DNA of 64,000 bases from positions 1 to 64,000 of the forward strand of contig NZ_FODD01000001.1 of assembly GCF_900110255.1 (NCBI RefSeq), written 5' to 3'. The notes below the pieces were generated by a model. It had not been told where the DNA came from. It saw only the letters and a program-made list of their open reading frames with translations, and searched no databases. The stretch's first letter is position 1, and each line of letters starts with the position of its first letter. This document shows positions 17,758-25,819 of this stretch, piece after piece. The position numbers were made by a program, and so were the translations under genes. Source of the DNA: Actinacidiphila rubida. GTDB lineage: Bacteria; Actinomycetota; Actinomycetes; Streptomycetales; Streptomycetaceae.

Positions 17758-19026
17758 GTGTTCTGCGGGCTCATCGGCATCCCCGTCTCCCTGATCGCGT
17801 TCTGGTTCCTGGCCGGGATCCACCAGCTGGAGAACCTCGTGTGGACGACGTGGCCGCACGACCTCGGGCACGCCGACCCGCCGTGGTGGTGGGCGCTGCC
17901 CATGTCCGTGGTGCCGGCGGTGGGCGTGGCCCTGGTGGTGGTGTTCCTCCCCGGCCGCGGCGGCCACATCCCCGTGATGGGTCTGAGCGCGGGCGGCCCG
18001 ACCGTGCCCGCGCTGCCCGGCGTCGTGCTGGCCGCCGCCTGCTGCCTGCCGTGGGGTGTGGTGCTGGGCCCCGAGTCGCCGCTGATCGCGCTCGGCGGCG
18101 GGCTGGCCCTGCTCTTCCGGGACCTCGTGCGGGCACCGGCCAACCAGGCGAGCAACGCGTTGATGGCCGCCGCCGGTTCGGCCGCCGCCATCTCGGCGAT
18201 CTTCGGCAATCCGCTGGTCGCCGGGATCCTCCTGATGGAGGTCTCCGGTGTCGGCGGCCCGCAGCTGATCGCGGTGATCCTGCCCGCGCTCCTGGCGGCC
18301 GGCATCGGCTCGATCGTGTTCACCGGCTTCGGCCACTGGACGGGACTGCAGGTCGGCAGCCTGAACCTCGGCCTGCCCAACCCGCCGCGGCTGGACACCG
18401 GGGACGTGGCCTGGTCGGTGCTGATGGCCGTCGCCGTCGGGGTGGTCGTGCACTACGTGATGATGCTCGGGCGGCACGTCGCGATCCTGGTCGCCGGCCG
18501 GACGGCACTGGTGACCGCCGGGTGCGCGGTCGCGATGGCGGGCTGCGTGACGCTGTACGCGCTGTCGACCGGCCGCTCACCGGCCGAGGCGGCGCTGTCC
18601 GGGCAGTCGGCGCTGGCCGAACTCGCCAAGGACCCGCACTCCTGGCCGGTCGGCGCGCTGGTCGCGGTGCTGGCGTTCAAGGGCCTGGCGTACGCCCTGT
18701 GCCTGGGCAGCCTGCGCGGTGGCCCGATCTTCCCCTCGTTGTTCCTGGGCGGCGCCGCCGGGGTGCTGCTGGCGCCGCTGCCCGGGTTCGGGGTGGTGCC
18801 GGCGATGGCCGCGGGGATGGCGGCGACGTGCACGGCGGCGCTCCGGCTGCCGGTCAGTTCCGTGGTGCTGGTCGGCCTCCTCGTGGGCCACACGGATTCC
18901 CTCCCGGTGATCATCCTGGCCGGAGTGGTGGCCTTCGTGACCACGGAACTGCTGCCCCAGGGGCCGAAGGTGCCGCCGCTCCCGCCGCTGCGCGGGCCGC
19001 TCGCCGGCCGGTGGCCGGCCGTCTGA
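17758..19026 (+). CDS. ClC-type voltage-gated chloride channel/transporter
   Basis: The 422-residue product of the GTG at 17758 has about ten to twelve membrane segments. It carries ClC-family signatures: the selectivity-filter-like GPESPLIALGGG near residue 105 and FGNPLVAGILLMEVSG, followed by the LRGGPIFPSLFLGGA loop. The GTG falls inside the first membrane segment. The same frame continues upstream through a hydrophilic leader (AQPANPPAKPSGKPSG) as far as an ATC codon at 17641 preceded by AGGGGAG. The true N-terminus is therefore probably about 39 residues longer, with a rare start codon or an unseen sequence difference. The residue corresponding to the gating glutamate was not resolved here. 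It could work as a chloride channel or a Cl-/H+ antiporter. Confidence 0.85.
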   Translation: MFCGLIGIPVSLIAFWFLAGIHQLENLVWTTWPHDLGHADPPWWWALPMSVVPAVGVALVVVFLPGRGGHIPVMGLSAGGPTVPALPGVVLAAACCLPWGVVLGPESPLIALGGGLALLFRDLVRAPANQASNALMAAAGSAAAISAIFGNPLVAGILLMEVSGVGGPQLIAVILPALLAAGIGSIVFTGFGHWTGLQVGSLNLGLPNPPRLDTGDVAWSVLMAVAVGVVVHYVMMLGRHVAILVAGRTALVTAGCAVAMAGCVTLYALSTGRSPAEAALSGQSALAELAKDPHSWPVGALVAVLAFKGLAYALCLGSLRGGPIFPSLFLGGAAGVLLAPLPGFGVVPAMAAGMAATCTAALRLPVSSVVLVGLLVGHTDSLPVIILAGVVAFVTTELLPQGPKVPPLPPLRGPLAGRWPAV

Positions 19027-19203
19027 CCGGCCGCGGAGCGCGGACGGGTGACGCGCCGGGGGCCCCGCGGGGCGGGCGCGGGTGGCGTGCTCGCGACCGG
19101 CGTGTCGGCGGACACGCCCACCGGAAGCCGAAGCGTGACAAGTGATGCATATCAGATGTTATGACATGCCTGACCTTCCCCCTTGGCGAACTGGATGTCA
19201 GGT

Positions 19204-20619
19204 ATGAATCCGCGTATGCCCTTCCGCCGGACGGCACGCACCACGCCGCCGGCCCTCGCGACCACCGTCGCGACGCCCCTGTCCCCCACGACCCCCGCGG
19301 CCCCCGCATCGTCGGGCCCCGAGTCCGCACCCGCGTCCCTGCCACGGCCCAGGATCGGCCGCGGCCGTGTCTGGAAAGCGGCGCTGCTCGCCTCGCTGCT
19401 GCCGCTGACGGCCGCGGCGCCGGCGCTCGCCGGCCCGAGCATCGCGCACCCCGCCCCGGACCCGAACAAGACCGGGCTGGTGGAGAAGAAGCTCGTCCCC
19501 GACCTCGTCGGCACGATGCAGAAGCTCCGTATCCCCGGCGCGATCGTCTCGGTGACCATGCAGAAGTGGGGCACCACCACCGCCGCGCTCGGCACCGACT
19601 ACCTCGGCAGCGGCCTGCAGATGGACGCCGCCGAGCACCTGCGCATCGGTGACGTCACCCGGACGTTCACCGGCACGGTGATCCTGCAGCTGGCCGGCGA
19701 GCACCGGATCGGCCTCGACGAGCCGGTCGCCCGCCTCGTCTCCGGCGTTCCGAACGGCCGCCTCATCACCGTCCGCCAGCTGCTGCGGATGACCAGCGGG
19801 CTCTACGACTACGCCGAGGACCCGGCCCTCAACAAGGCCCTCGACCAGCACCCCGACGCGCGGTTCACGCCGCACGACGTGCTGGCCGTCGCCTTCCGGC
19901 ACCAGCCGTACTTCGCGCCGGGCAAGGGCTTCCACGACTCGGCGACCGACACGGTGCTGCTCGGCATGATCGCCGAGCGCGTCACCCGGCAGCCGCTGCA
20001 GACCCTGTTCCAGCAGCGGATCTTCCGCCCGCTGGGCATGAAGGACACCCGGATCGACAACGGCGTCACGTTGCCCGACCCGCACGCCCGCGGCTACCAG
20101 TTCGGCACCAACACCGACGCGCTGACCGCGCCGGTGCTCAGCGGCAAGGACGCGGCCTGGGCGGACTTCTCGGCGGGCAAGCCCACCGACGTCACCACGT
20201 CCAACGCCTCCTGGGCCTGGGCGGCCGGGGCCGCGACCTCCACCGTGGCCGACCTCAACCGCTGGGCGCCCGCGCTGGCCACCGGCAAGCTGCTGACCCC
20301 GCAGATGCGCAAGGAGCAGATGCTGCTCATGCCGACGTCGGTGAAGGCGGCCCGCACCGCCTCGCCGTCGGCGGCCAAGCCCACCGCGATGCTGGGTTCC
20401 GCCGCGTACGGCGCGACCTCGTACGGCCTGGCGCTGGCGGACTACGCCGGCTTCCTGGGCCACGCGGGCCGCGTCCCCGGCTACTCCAGCATCGTCACGT
20501 ACGACCCGAAGAGGCAGGCCACGGTCGTGATCATGGTCAACTCCAGCCGGTCGCCGGACGGGAGCGTGCCGGCCAACGAGCTGATGAAGCGCGTCCTCGC
20601 GGACGTCTTCGACGGCTGA
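19204..20619 (+). CDS. Beta-lactamase-fold (class C/DD-peptidase-like) protein lacking catalytic residues
   Basis: The 471-residue exported protein belongs to the serine beta-lactamase/D-Ala-D-Ala carboxypeptidase superfamily by overall sequence, for example GTVILQLAGEHRIGLDEPVARL and LRMTSGLYDYAED. The usual SxxK nucleophile motif is replaced by DVTR (Asp150, Arg153). The YxN motif position reads DSA (245-247), and only the HxG motif survives (HAG, 420-422). It is therefore predicted to be a non-catalytic binding or regulatory protein. A Thr/Pro-rich stretch of about 50 residues precedes the apparent signal peptide (about 54-78). Start choice is uncertain among TTG 19183, ATG 19195, 19204 and 19216. 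The AT-rich promoter contains TGATGCATATCA (about 19142-19153), an imperfect palindrome. Confidence 0.85.
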   Translation: MNPRMPFRRTARTTPPALATTVATPLSPTTPAAPASSGPESAPASLPRPRIGRGRVWKAALLASLLPLTAAAPALAGPSIAHPAPDPNKTGLVEKKLVPDLVGTMQKLRIPGAIVSVTMQKWGTTTAALGTDYLGSGLQMDAAEHLRIGDVTRTFTGTVILQLAGEHRIGLDEPVARLVSGVPNGRLITVRQLLRMTSGLYDYAEDPALNKALDQHPDARFTPHDVLAVAFRHQPYFAPGKGFHDSATDTVLLGMIAERVTRQPLQTLFQQRIFRPLGMKDTRIDNGVTLPDPHARGYQFGTNTDALTAPVLSGKDAAWADFSAGKPTDVTTSNASWAWAAGAATSTVADLNRWAPALATGKLLTPQMRKEQMLLMPTSVKAARTASPSAAKPTAMLGSAAYGATSYGLALADYAGFLGHAGRVPGYSSIVTYDPKRQATVVIMVNSSRSPDGSVPANELMKRVLADVFDG

Positions 20620-20642
20620 GACCGCGGTTTCGCGGCACCCCC

Positions 20643-20687
20643 ACCGCCGGCGTCGGCAGCACCGTGCGTGCTGCCGGCACCGGCGGT
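20643..20687. terminator. Bidirectional hairpin between convergent genes
   Basis: An 8-bp outer stem (20643-20650 with 20680-20687) and a 9-bp inner stem (20654-20662 with 20668-20676) are separated by a symmetrical 3-base internal loop. There is no T-run. It lies between the stop codon at 20619 and the end of the frameshifted gene at 20701. Confidence 0.65.
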
Positions 20688-20700
20688 GCCGCGTGCCGGC

Positions 20701-21067
20701 TCAGCCGTCCTTGCTGTACCGCCCCGGTGGCTTGCCGCGGCCGGAGGACGACACCGCGCCCCAGCCGGCCCCGCCGCTCGCCCCGCCGCCGGCCCCGCTT
20801 CCCTCGTCCGCCGTGGCCACCCATCCGATGGTTCCGCCGCTCTCCTGCGCCTCGACGAGGAACGAACCTTCGCCCAGCTCTTCGATGCCCGGCAGCAACG
20901 CCATCGCGGCGTCGCGCAGTTGGGGTTCCGTCGCCGGTGGCGAGCACCAGCGCCTCACGGCCGGGCACGTCGGCCAGCAGCGTCCCGTCCACCACGCGCA
21001 GGCCCGCGATGCGGGTCAGCGGCACCTCGCCCGCGCCGTCGAGGGCGCGCACCCTCACTTCCGCCAT
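20701..21067 (-). pseudogene. Small hypothetical gene broken by a one-base frameshift
   Basis: The frame from ATG 21067 encodes MAEVRVRALDG and continues sensibly to EALVLATGDGT. The sensible continuation (QLRDAAMALLPGIEELGEGS, then SFLVEAQESGGTIGWVATADEG) lies in the +1 frame and ends at 20701. The switch falls on a CCCC run (minus strand, 20925-20922). Removing one C joins the halves into a protein of about 121 residues. It could be a real pseudogene, a sequencing error in a homopolymer, or a +1 slip site. The C-terminus is Gly/Ala-rich and basic. The family is not recognised. Confidence 0.6.
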
Positions 21068-21097
21068 GAGGACCAGGCTTCCCGGACCCGGTGATCG

Positions 21098-21550
21098 TCA
21101 ATCCGCCGTCGCCATCGCATAGGTGAGGAAGGGGGTGCGGGTGGCGTGACGGTCGTAGGCGGAGCGCGCGCGGTAGTTGTCCTCGGCCGTGCGCCACCGG
21201 ACGTGCGGCCAGCCCTCGGCCGCGCCGACGCGCCGGATCTCGCCGAGGAGCGCGTCGACGGCGCCGCCGCCCCGGTGCGCGGGGTCGACGTAGATGTCGT
21301 CGAGGAAGCCCCGCTCGCCCTGCAGGGGCGACTCCTCGACGCGGAAGTGCGCGAGGCCGACGACGCGGCCGTCTCCGGTGCGGGCGAGCAGGCAGCGCGG
21401 GGTGCGCGCGGGGTCGTGGATCCAGCGCCACGCCCGGTCGAACTCCTCGTCGGAGAGTGTGACGTCGTAGAACGCGGCGTATCCGCCGAACAGTTCGCGC
21501 CAGCGGTCGTGGTCCTCGGGCCGCGCGGGCGCGACGGTGACGGTGTCCAT
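21098..21550 (-). CDS. GNAT-family N-acetyltransferase
   Basis: The 150-residue protein has the GNAT fold: VVGLAHFRVEESP forms the central strands, and the acetyl-CoA loop is DDIYVDPAHRGGGAVDALL (RGGGAV replaces the more common RxxGxG/A), followed by a C-terminal strand and helix. It would acetylate a small molecule or protein amine; the substrate is unknown. Its promoter region holds a perfect 14-base palindrome (21595-21608). It lies downstream of the DNA ligase gene on the same strand, with about 70 bases between. Confidence 0.9.
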   Translation of the reverse strand: MDTVTVAPARPEDHDRWRELFGGYAAFYDVTLSDEEFDRAWRWIHDPARTPRCLLARTGDGRVVGLAHFRVEESPLQGERGFLDDIYVDPAHRGGGAVDALLGEIRRVGAAEGWPHVRWRTAEDNYRARSAYDRHATRTPFLTYAMATAD

Positions 21551-21594
21551 GGCCAGGACGCTAGCCAGTACGTTGCACTAGCGTCAATTCATTT

Positions 21595-21608
21595 CTGCAC
21601 TAGTGCAG
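21595..21608. promoter_or_regulatory. Perfect palindrome upstream of the GNAT gene
   Basis: CTGCACTAGTGCAG is a perfect 14-base palindrome, 45 bases before the GNAT start. A related half, TTGCACTAGCG, sits at 21573. Such sites are usual for MarR- or TetR-type dimers. No regulator gene is directly adjacent. Confidence 0.55.
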
Positions 21609-21619
21609 ACCAATGGACC

Positions 21620-22654
21620 CTAGGTGCCGGGGCGTTCGCGGGTGACGCCGTGCGGGGGCTTGTCGTCGCGCAGGCCCAGGTAGCGGGGGTGGCGCAGGAG
21701 GCCGTCGCGGGTCCACTCGGTGAAGGCGATCTGGGCGACGAGCCGGGGCTCGACCCAGGTGGCCGTGCGGTCGGCGGGGGCGGGGGTGAACGGCGAGGTG
21801 GGACGGCGCAGTTCGGCGAGGCGGGCGCCCAGGGCGCGCAGGGTGCGCTCGGTGAAACCGGTGCCGGCCTTGCCTGCGTAGCGCAGAGTGCCCCCAGTCC
21901 CAGTCCCAGTCCCGGCCCCGTTGTCGTAGTAGCCGAGCAGCAGCGCGCCGAACTCGGCGCGGGAGCCGGCGGGACGGGTGAAGCCGCCGATCACGAATTC
22001 CTGGCCGAGGGAGCATTTGAGCTTGAGCCAGTCGCGCGAACGGCGCGGCTGGTACGGGGCGTCGGCGCGCTTGGCGATCAGGCCCTCCCATCCCTTGGCG
22101 CACGCCTCGTCCAGGTCGCCGTTGTTGCGGTGCGCGGTGAAGCGCAGCGGGCCGTGGAAGGCGACGGCCGCACGCAGCAGGGACTTGCGGGCGCGCAGCG
22201 GCAGCCGGGTGGTGTCCCAGCCGTCGAGCGCGAGCAGGTCGAACAGGTAGTAGGTGATCGCCACCGGGCTGGCCCGCACCGCGCGGGGGTCGGTCAGTCC
22301 CATCCGCTGCTGGAGCAGCTCGAAGTCGGTGCGGCCGCCGCGCAGCGCCACGACCTCGCCGTCCACCGCGAGGCCCGGCCACTCCTGGGCCGCCAGTGCC
22401 GCCACCACCTCGGGATAGGTGGAGTCGATGGACCGGCCGGTGCGGGACCGCAGGTGCGTTCCGTCCGCGTCGCTCGCCGCCAGCACGCGGACGCCGTCCA
22501 GCTTGCGCTCGAACAGCCAGCGCTCGTCGAAGGCCCGGCGCTCGGACAGGGTGGCCAGCATGGGCGGGACCGGCGGGCCCGCACCGGCCGGGCGCAGCAG
22601 TGCCCGCTGGGCGGCCGGCAACCGGTCCAGGGGTGAGTGCACCGCTGACGCCAC
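21620..22654 (-). CDS. ATP-dependent DNA ligase (LigC/LigD-ligase-domain type)
   Basis: The 344-residue ligase joins DNA nicks using ATP. The adenylation lysine is in KLDGVR (Lys51), followed by motif III-like YYLFDLLALDG, motif IV (GWEGLIAKR) and motif V (DWLKLKC). A C-terminal OB-fold follows (FVIGGFTRPAGSRAEFGALLLG). Length and order fit the stand-alone ligases associated with mycobacterial/streptomycete repair and NHEJ-type pathways; no Ku or polymerase gene is adjacent. The GTG at 22654 has GAGGAGG at ideal spacing. A CCCAGT hexamer repeated three times (about 21895-21914) encodes a GTGTGTG loop in the OB domain. Confidence 0.9.
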   Translation of the reverse strand: MASAVHSPLDRLPAAQRALLRPAGAGPPVPPMLATLSERRAFDERWLFERKLDGVRVLAASDADGTHLRSRTGRSIDSTYPEVVAALAAQEWPGLAVDGEVVALRGGRTDFELLQQRMGLTDPRAVRASPVAITYYLFDLLALDGWDTTRLPLRARKSLLRAAVAFHGPLRFTAHRNNGDLDEACAKGWEGLIAKRADAPYQPRRSRDWLKLKCSLGQEFVIGGFTRPAGSRAEFGALLLGYYDNGAGTGTGTGGTLRYAGKAGTGFTERTLRALGARLAELRRPTSPFTPAPADRTATWVEPRLVAQIAFTEWTRDGLLRHPRYLGLRDDKPPHGVTRERPGT

Positions 22655-22879
22655 TGATGCCTCCTCGTCACCGCGCTTGCCACCGCGCTCGCCGCCGTGC
22701 CGCCCGCCTCCGCGCCGGCGGGCGGCACCGACACCCTCCGGGTCCCCTTCCGCCGCGCGGGCAAACGGCGCCCCTTGGGTGATGCCGGGGGATGCCGGTC
22801 GGCGCCTGGGGCGGCGGTTGGCGCCCGGGGACGCCGGTCGCCGCCCGGGGACCTCTCCGCCGGGCCCCGCCAGCTCCTT
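22655..22879. other. Intergenic region upstream of the ligase gene
   Basis: No gene is supported. Imperfect repeats of the type GCCGGTCGGCGCC / GCCGGTCGCCGCC occur around 22794-22850. Promoter elements of the ligase were not resolved. Confidence 0.4.
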
Positions 22880-22893
22880 AGACAGAGTTGTCT
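22880..22893. promoter_or_regulatory. TetR-type operator, distal degenerate copy
   Basis: AGACAGAGTTGTCT matches the 14-mer found three more times around the MFS/TetR pair except at its centre and one arm base. Just downstream, CCCGATGATCGGG (22911-22923) is a separate perfect palindrome. Confidence 0.5.
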
Positions 22894-22972
22894 GGATCAC
22901 ATTCACCAGGCCCGATGATCGGGCGATCCCTGGTCGGGGAGGGGGTGCTGAGCTGGGTGGATCGCAGACCAT

Positions 22973-23000
22973 TTGACTTAGTCAGACAGGTCTGTCTAAT
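22973..23000 (+). promoter_or_regulatory. Promoter of the MFS gene with overlapping operator
   Basis: TTGACT (22973-22978) and TCTAAT (22995-23000), 16 bases apart, fit a vegetative sigma promoter. The operator AGACAGGTCTGTCT (22984-22997) fills the spacer and overlaps the -10, so a bound repressor would exclude RNA polymerase. Confidence 0.75.
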
Positions 23001-23015
23001 CTGTCGTTCGTCAGT

Positions 23016-23029
23016 AGACAGGTCTGTCC
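23016..23029. promoter_or_regulatory. TetR-type operator in the MFS leader
   Basis: AGACAGGTCTGTCC repeats the 14-mer with one changed end base, 32 bases after the start of the promoter-overlapping copy and just before the GTG start at 23048. Confidence 0.7.
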
Positions 23030-23047
23030 ATTCAGGGAGCCGCAGCC

Positions 23048-24346
23048 GTGACCACCCCCGCGACCGTCCAGCAGCAGCAGGCCGCCGCTCGCGACACCGC
23101 CTCCGCCCGTGCGGGCACCGGGGCGGCCGTCGGGCGCCGACGAGGACTGGGACCCACGTCGTCCCTCGTCCTGATCTCCTCGCTCCTCATCACCTTCCTC
23201 GCCGCCTCCAGCGCGCCGACCCCGCTCTACGCCGTCTACCAGGGCGAGTGGGGCTTCTCCCCGATCACCACCACCGTGGTCTTCGGCGTCTACGCGCTGG
23301 CCGTGCTGGGCGCGCTGCTGGTCTTCGGCAAGATCTCCGACCACATCGGACGCCGCTCGGTGCTCATGGCCGGACTGGTCGGCCAGGCCGTCTCGATGCT
23401 GGTGTTCACCAACGCCCACAGCGTCGCCGCACTGCTGGCCGCACGCGTCATCCAGGGAGTGGCCACCGGTGCCGCGTTCGGCGCGATGGGCGCCGCCCTG
23501 CTGGACATCGACCGCGTCAAGGGCGCCTTCGCCAACTCCTTCGCGCCGCCGCTGGGCACCGCGTCCGGTGCTCTGGTCTCGGGCGTCATCGTGCAGTTCC
23601 TGCCCGCTCCGACGCACCTGGTCTACTACGTGCTGCTCGGCGTCTTCGCCCTGCAGGCCGTCGGTGTGGCCCTGATGCCGGAGACGGTCACCCGCAAGCC
23701 CGGTGCGCTCGCCAGCATGAAGCCCGAGATCAAGCTGCCGCGGGTCATCCGCAGGCCCGTCGCGATCGCCGCGCCGGTGCTCTTCGCGGTGTGGGCGCTG
23801 GCCGGCTTCTACGGGTCGCTGGGCCCGGCGATCACCCGCGACCTGGTCCACTCCGACTCCGTGGTCTACGGCGGGCTCGGCCTGTTCGTGCTGGCCGCCT
23901 CGGCCGCCGTGTCGGCCCTCGTGCTGCGCAACACCCCCACCCGCACCGTGATGACCTCCGGCATCGCCGCCCTCGTGGTGGGCGTCGGCCTGACCCTGCT
24001 GTCCGTCGGTTCCGGCGGTGGCGGCACGGCCGCGGTGATCGGCTTCTTCGCCGGTACGGCCATCGCCGGCTTCGGCTTCGGCTCCGGCTTCCAGGGCGGC
24101 ATCCGCATGGTGGTCCCGCTGGTCGAGCCGCACGAGCGGGCCGGCGTGCTGTCCCTGCTGTACGTCGTGTCGTACCTCGGCATGGGCGTGCCCGCGGTCC
24201 TCGGCGGCGTGCTCGTGGTGCACGGCGGCGGGCTGCTGGACACCGTCCGCGAGTACGGTGCCGCGGTGATCGTGCTGGCCGGCGCGGCGCTCGCCGGGCT
24301 GCTGCTGAGCGGCCGCAAGGTGCCGCAGGCGGTCCGGGAGAGCTGA
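23048..24346 (+). CDS. MFS-family efflux transporter
   Basis: The 432-residue protein has about twelve membrane helices. The MFS loop 2-3 motif appears as FGKISDHIGRRSVLMAG, and PTPLYAVYQGEWGFS is typical of a drug-efflux branch common in actinomycetes. It would export a small hydrophobic or toxic compound using the proton gradient; the compound is unknown. The GTG start at 23048 follows AGGGAG. It is followed by a TetR gene on the same strand. Both promoters carry the same 14-base operator, indicating repression relieved by a ligand that is likely also a transport substrate. Confidence 0.92.
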   Translation: MTTPATVQQQQAAARDTASARAGTGAAVGRRRGLGPTSSLVLISSLLITFLAASSAPTPLYAVYQGEWGFSPITTTVVFGVYALAVLGALLVFGKISDHIGRRSVLMAGLVGQAVSMLVFTNAHSVAALLAARVIQGVATGAAFGAMGAALLDIDRVKGAFANSFAPPLGTASGALVSGVIVQFLPAPTHLVYYVLLGVFALQAVGVALMPETVTRKPGALASMKPEIKLPRVIRRPVAIAAPVLFAVWALAGFYGSLGPAITRDLVHSDSVVYGGLGLFVLAASAAVSALVLRNTPTRTVMTSGIAALVVGVGLTLLSVGSGGGGTAAVIGFFAGTAIAGFGFGSGFQGGIRMVVPLVEPHERAGVLSLLYVVSYLGMGVPAVLGGVLVVHGGGLLDTVREYGAAVIVLAGAALAGLLLSGRKVPQAVRES

Positions 24347-24369
24347 TCCCGGACCGGATCGGCCGGCGC

Positions 24370-24389
24370 TAGAATAGACAGACCTGTCT
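24370..24389 (+). promoter_or_regulatory. -10 box and operator of the tetR gene
   Basis: TAGAAT (24370-24375) is a good -10 box. It is followed directly by AGACAGACCTGTCT (24376-24389), the reverse complement of the operator at 22984, which would cover the transcription start and give autoregulation. Confidence 0.7.
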
Positions 24390-24404
24390 GAAAGGGTGAC
24401 CGCG

Positions 24405-25052
24405 ATGGCGACCAAGGCTCCGGAGACACAGGCGGCGAAGCGGCCGGCCAGGCAGCCGGCCAGGCCGTCCGCGCGCGAACGCCTGCTGGCCTCGGCCAAC
24501 GAGCTGTTCTACCGGGAGGGCGTGCAGACCGTCGGCATCGACCGGATCATCGAGCACGCCGGCGTCGCGAAGGCCTCGCTGTACAACACCTTCGGCAACA
24601 AGGAGGGCCTCGTCCGGGCGTACCTGGCCTTCCGGGGGAACCGCAACCGCGACCGCATCACCCGCGCGCTGACCCGGTTCAGGACCCCGCGGGAGCGGCT
24701 GCTGGGCGTCTTCGAGGCCCAGGGCGAGATCATCACGGACCCGGACTACAACGGCTGCGCGTTCGTCTCGGCGAGCGCCGAGGCCGGTGCGGACAGCGCG
24801 ATCGCCGACGAGGCCGACGAGTACCGCGGCTGGGTGCGCGCACTGTTCACCGGACTCGCCGCGGAGGCGGGCGCCACCGACCCCGACCTGCTCGGCCGCC
24901 AGTTGCACCTGCTGTACGACGGTGCGAACCTCTCCGCCCGCATGGACCGCGATCCGACCGCCTCCAGCACGGCCCGTGCCGCCGCGGCGGCGCTCCTCGA
25001 CGCGGCGCTGCCGCCCGCCGCGGACGGTCCCCGGCACCCCGCGCGCCCCTGA
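24405..25052 (+). CDS. TetR-family repressor of the adjacent MFS gene
   Basis: The 215-residue regulator has a Lys/Pro/Ala-rich N-terminus and a TetR helix-turn-helix (RERLLASANELFYREGVQTV, then IIEHAGVAKASLYNTFGNKEGL, about residues 28-72). A ligand-binding C-terminal half follows, containing CAFVSASAEAG. The ATG at 24405 was preferred over the GTG at 24396, which would sit directly on the AAAGGG ribosome site. It most likely binds the four 14-mers around 22880-24389 and controls both itself and the MFS exporter. Confidence 0.92.
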   Translation: MATKAPETQAAKRPARQPARPSARERLLASANELFYREGVQTVGIDRIIEHAGVAKASLYNTFGNKEGLVRAYLAFRGNRNRDRITRALTRFRTPRERLLGVFEAQGEIITDPDYNGCAFVSASAEAGADSAIADEADEYRGWVRALFTGLAAEAGATDPDLLGRQLHLLYDGANLSARMDRDPTASSTARAAAAALLDAALPPAADGPRHPARP

Positions 25053-25214
25053 CCTGAGGCGACTCCTGCTGAGGCGACCCTAAGAAGAGTTTGTCCCCGG
25101 GTGGCCGTAATGACCGGATAAGTTCTACGCTGAGTGAGGATGCGGACGCTTCGGGAACGGAGACCCGGAGCAGATCCGGTGGCAAGACAAGCACACGCGA
25201 AGGAGGTGGCTTTG

Positions 25215-25724
25215 ATGGCCACCGATTCGACTCACTCGGCGGGCTCCGGGCGGTCCGGCGCGGCCGCTGCCCCGTCGGACTCCCACATTGAGAGTCATCC
25301 GGACATCGTCTCCCTGCGCAACCGCTACGAGACGGTGAACGAATCACCGGTGTCCGGCCTGGTCGAGGGCCTCTGCCTGCTGAGCGGCCTGTACCTGGCG
25401 ATCTCGCCGTGGGTGGTGGGGTTCGACAACTTCACCGCACTGAAGGTGAGCAACCTGATCACCGGTCTCGCGCTGGCCGTGCTCGCACTGGGTTACGGCT
25501 CGGCGCTGGAGAGGACCCACAACCTCGGTTGGGTCGCCTGCGCGATCGGCGTGTGGACGATCATCGCCCCGTGGTGCGTGGTGGGCAACGCGAGCGTCTG
25601 GAAGGTGATTCTGAGCAACGCGATCGTCGGAGGCGTCATCTGCATGGTCGGTCTCGCGACCATGGGATTCGGGCCACTGGCCAAGCGGCGGGCCAAGGGA
25701 TCACGGCGGGCCACCACCGTCTGA
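25215..25724 (+). CDS. SPW-repeat membrane protein
   Basis: The 169-residue protein has a hydrophilic N-terminus of about 50 residues, then four membrane segments. Two SPW-type motifs are visible: SGLYLAISPWVVGF, and the variant TIIAPWCVVG in the second repeat. The SPW family is a predicted small membrane protein of unknown function. AAGGAGGTGG lies just upstream of the ATG at 25215, which decides the start over an in-frame upstream one. It stands alone and is followed by a strong terminator. Confidence 0.88.
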   Translation: MATDSTHSAGSGRSGAAAAPSDSHIESHPDIVSLRNRYETVNESPVSGLVEGLCLLSGLYLAISPWVVGFDNFTALKVSNLITGLALAVLALGYGSALERTHNLGWVACAIGVWTIIAPWCVVGNASVWKVILSNAIVGGVICMVGLATMGFGPLAKRRAKGSRRATTV

Positions 25725-25751
25725 CGCCGTCCCGTCATCGCTCCACCACAA

Positions 25752-25783
25752 GCGGGCGGCCCCGGAGTTCCGGGGCCGCCCGC
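25752..25783. terminator. 14-bp perfect hairpin between convergent genes
   Basis: The arms 25752-25765 and 25770-25783 are perfectly complementary with an AGTT loop. It lies between the SPW gene and the response-regulator gene and could serve both strands. Confidence 0.75.
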
Positions 25784-25819
25784 ACGCGTGCGCGGGCCGT
25801 GTCGGTCGAGTCGGTCGGG

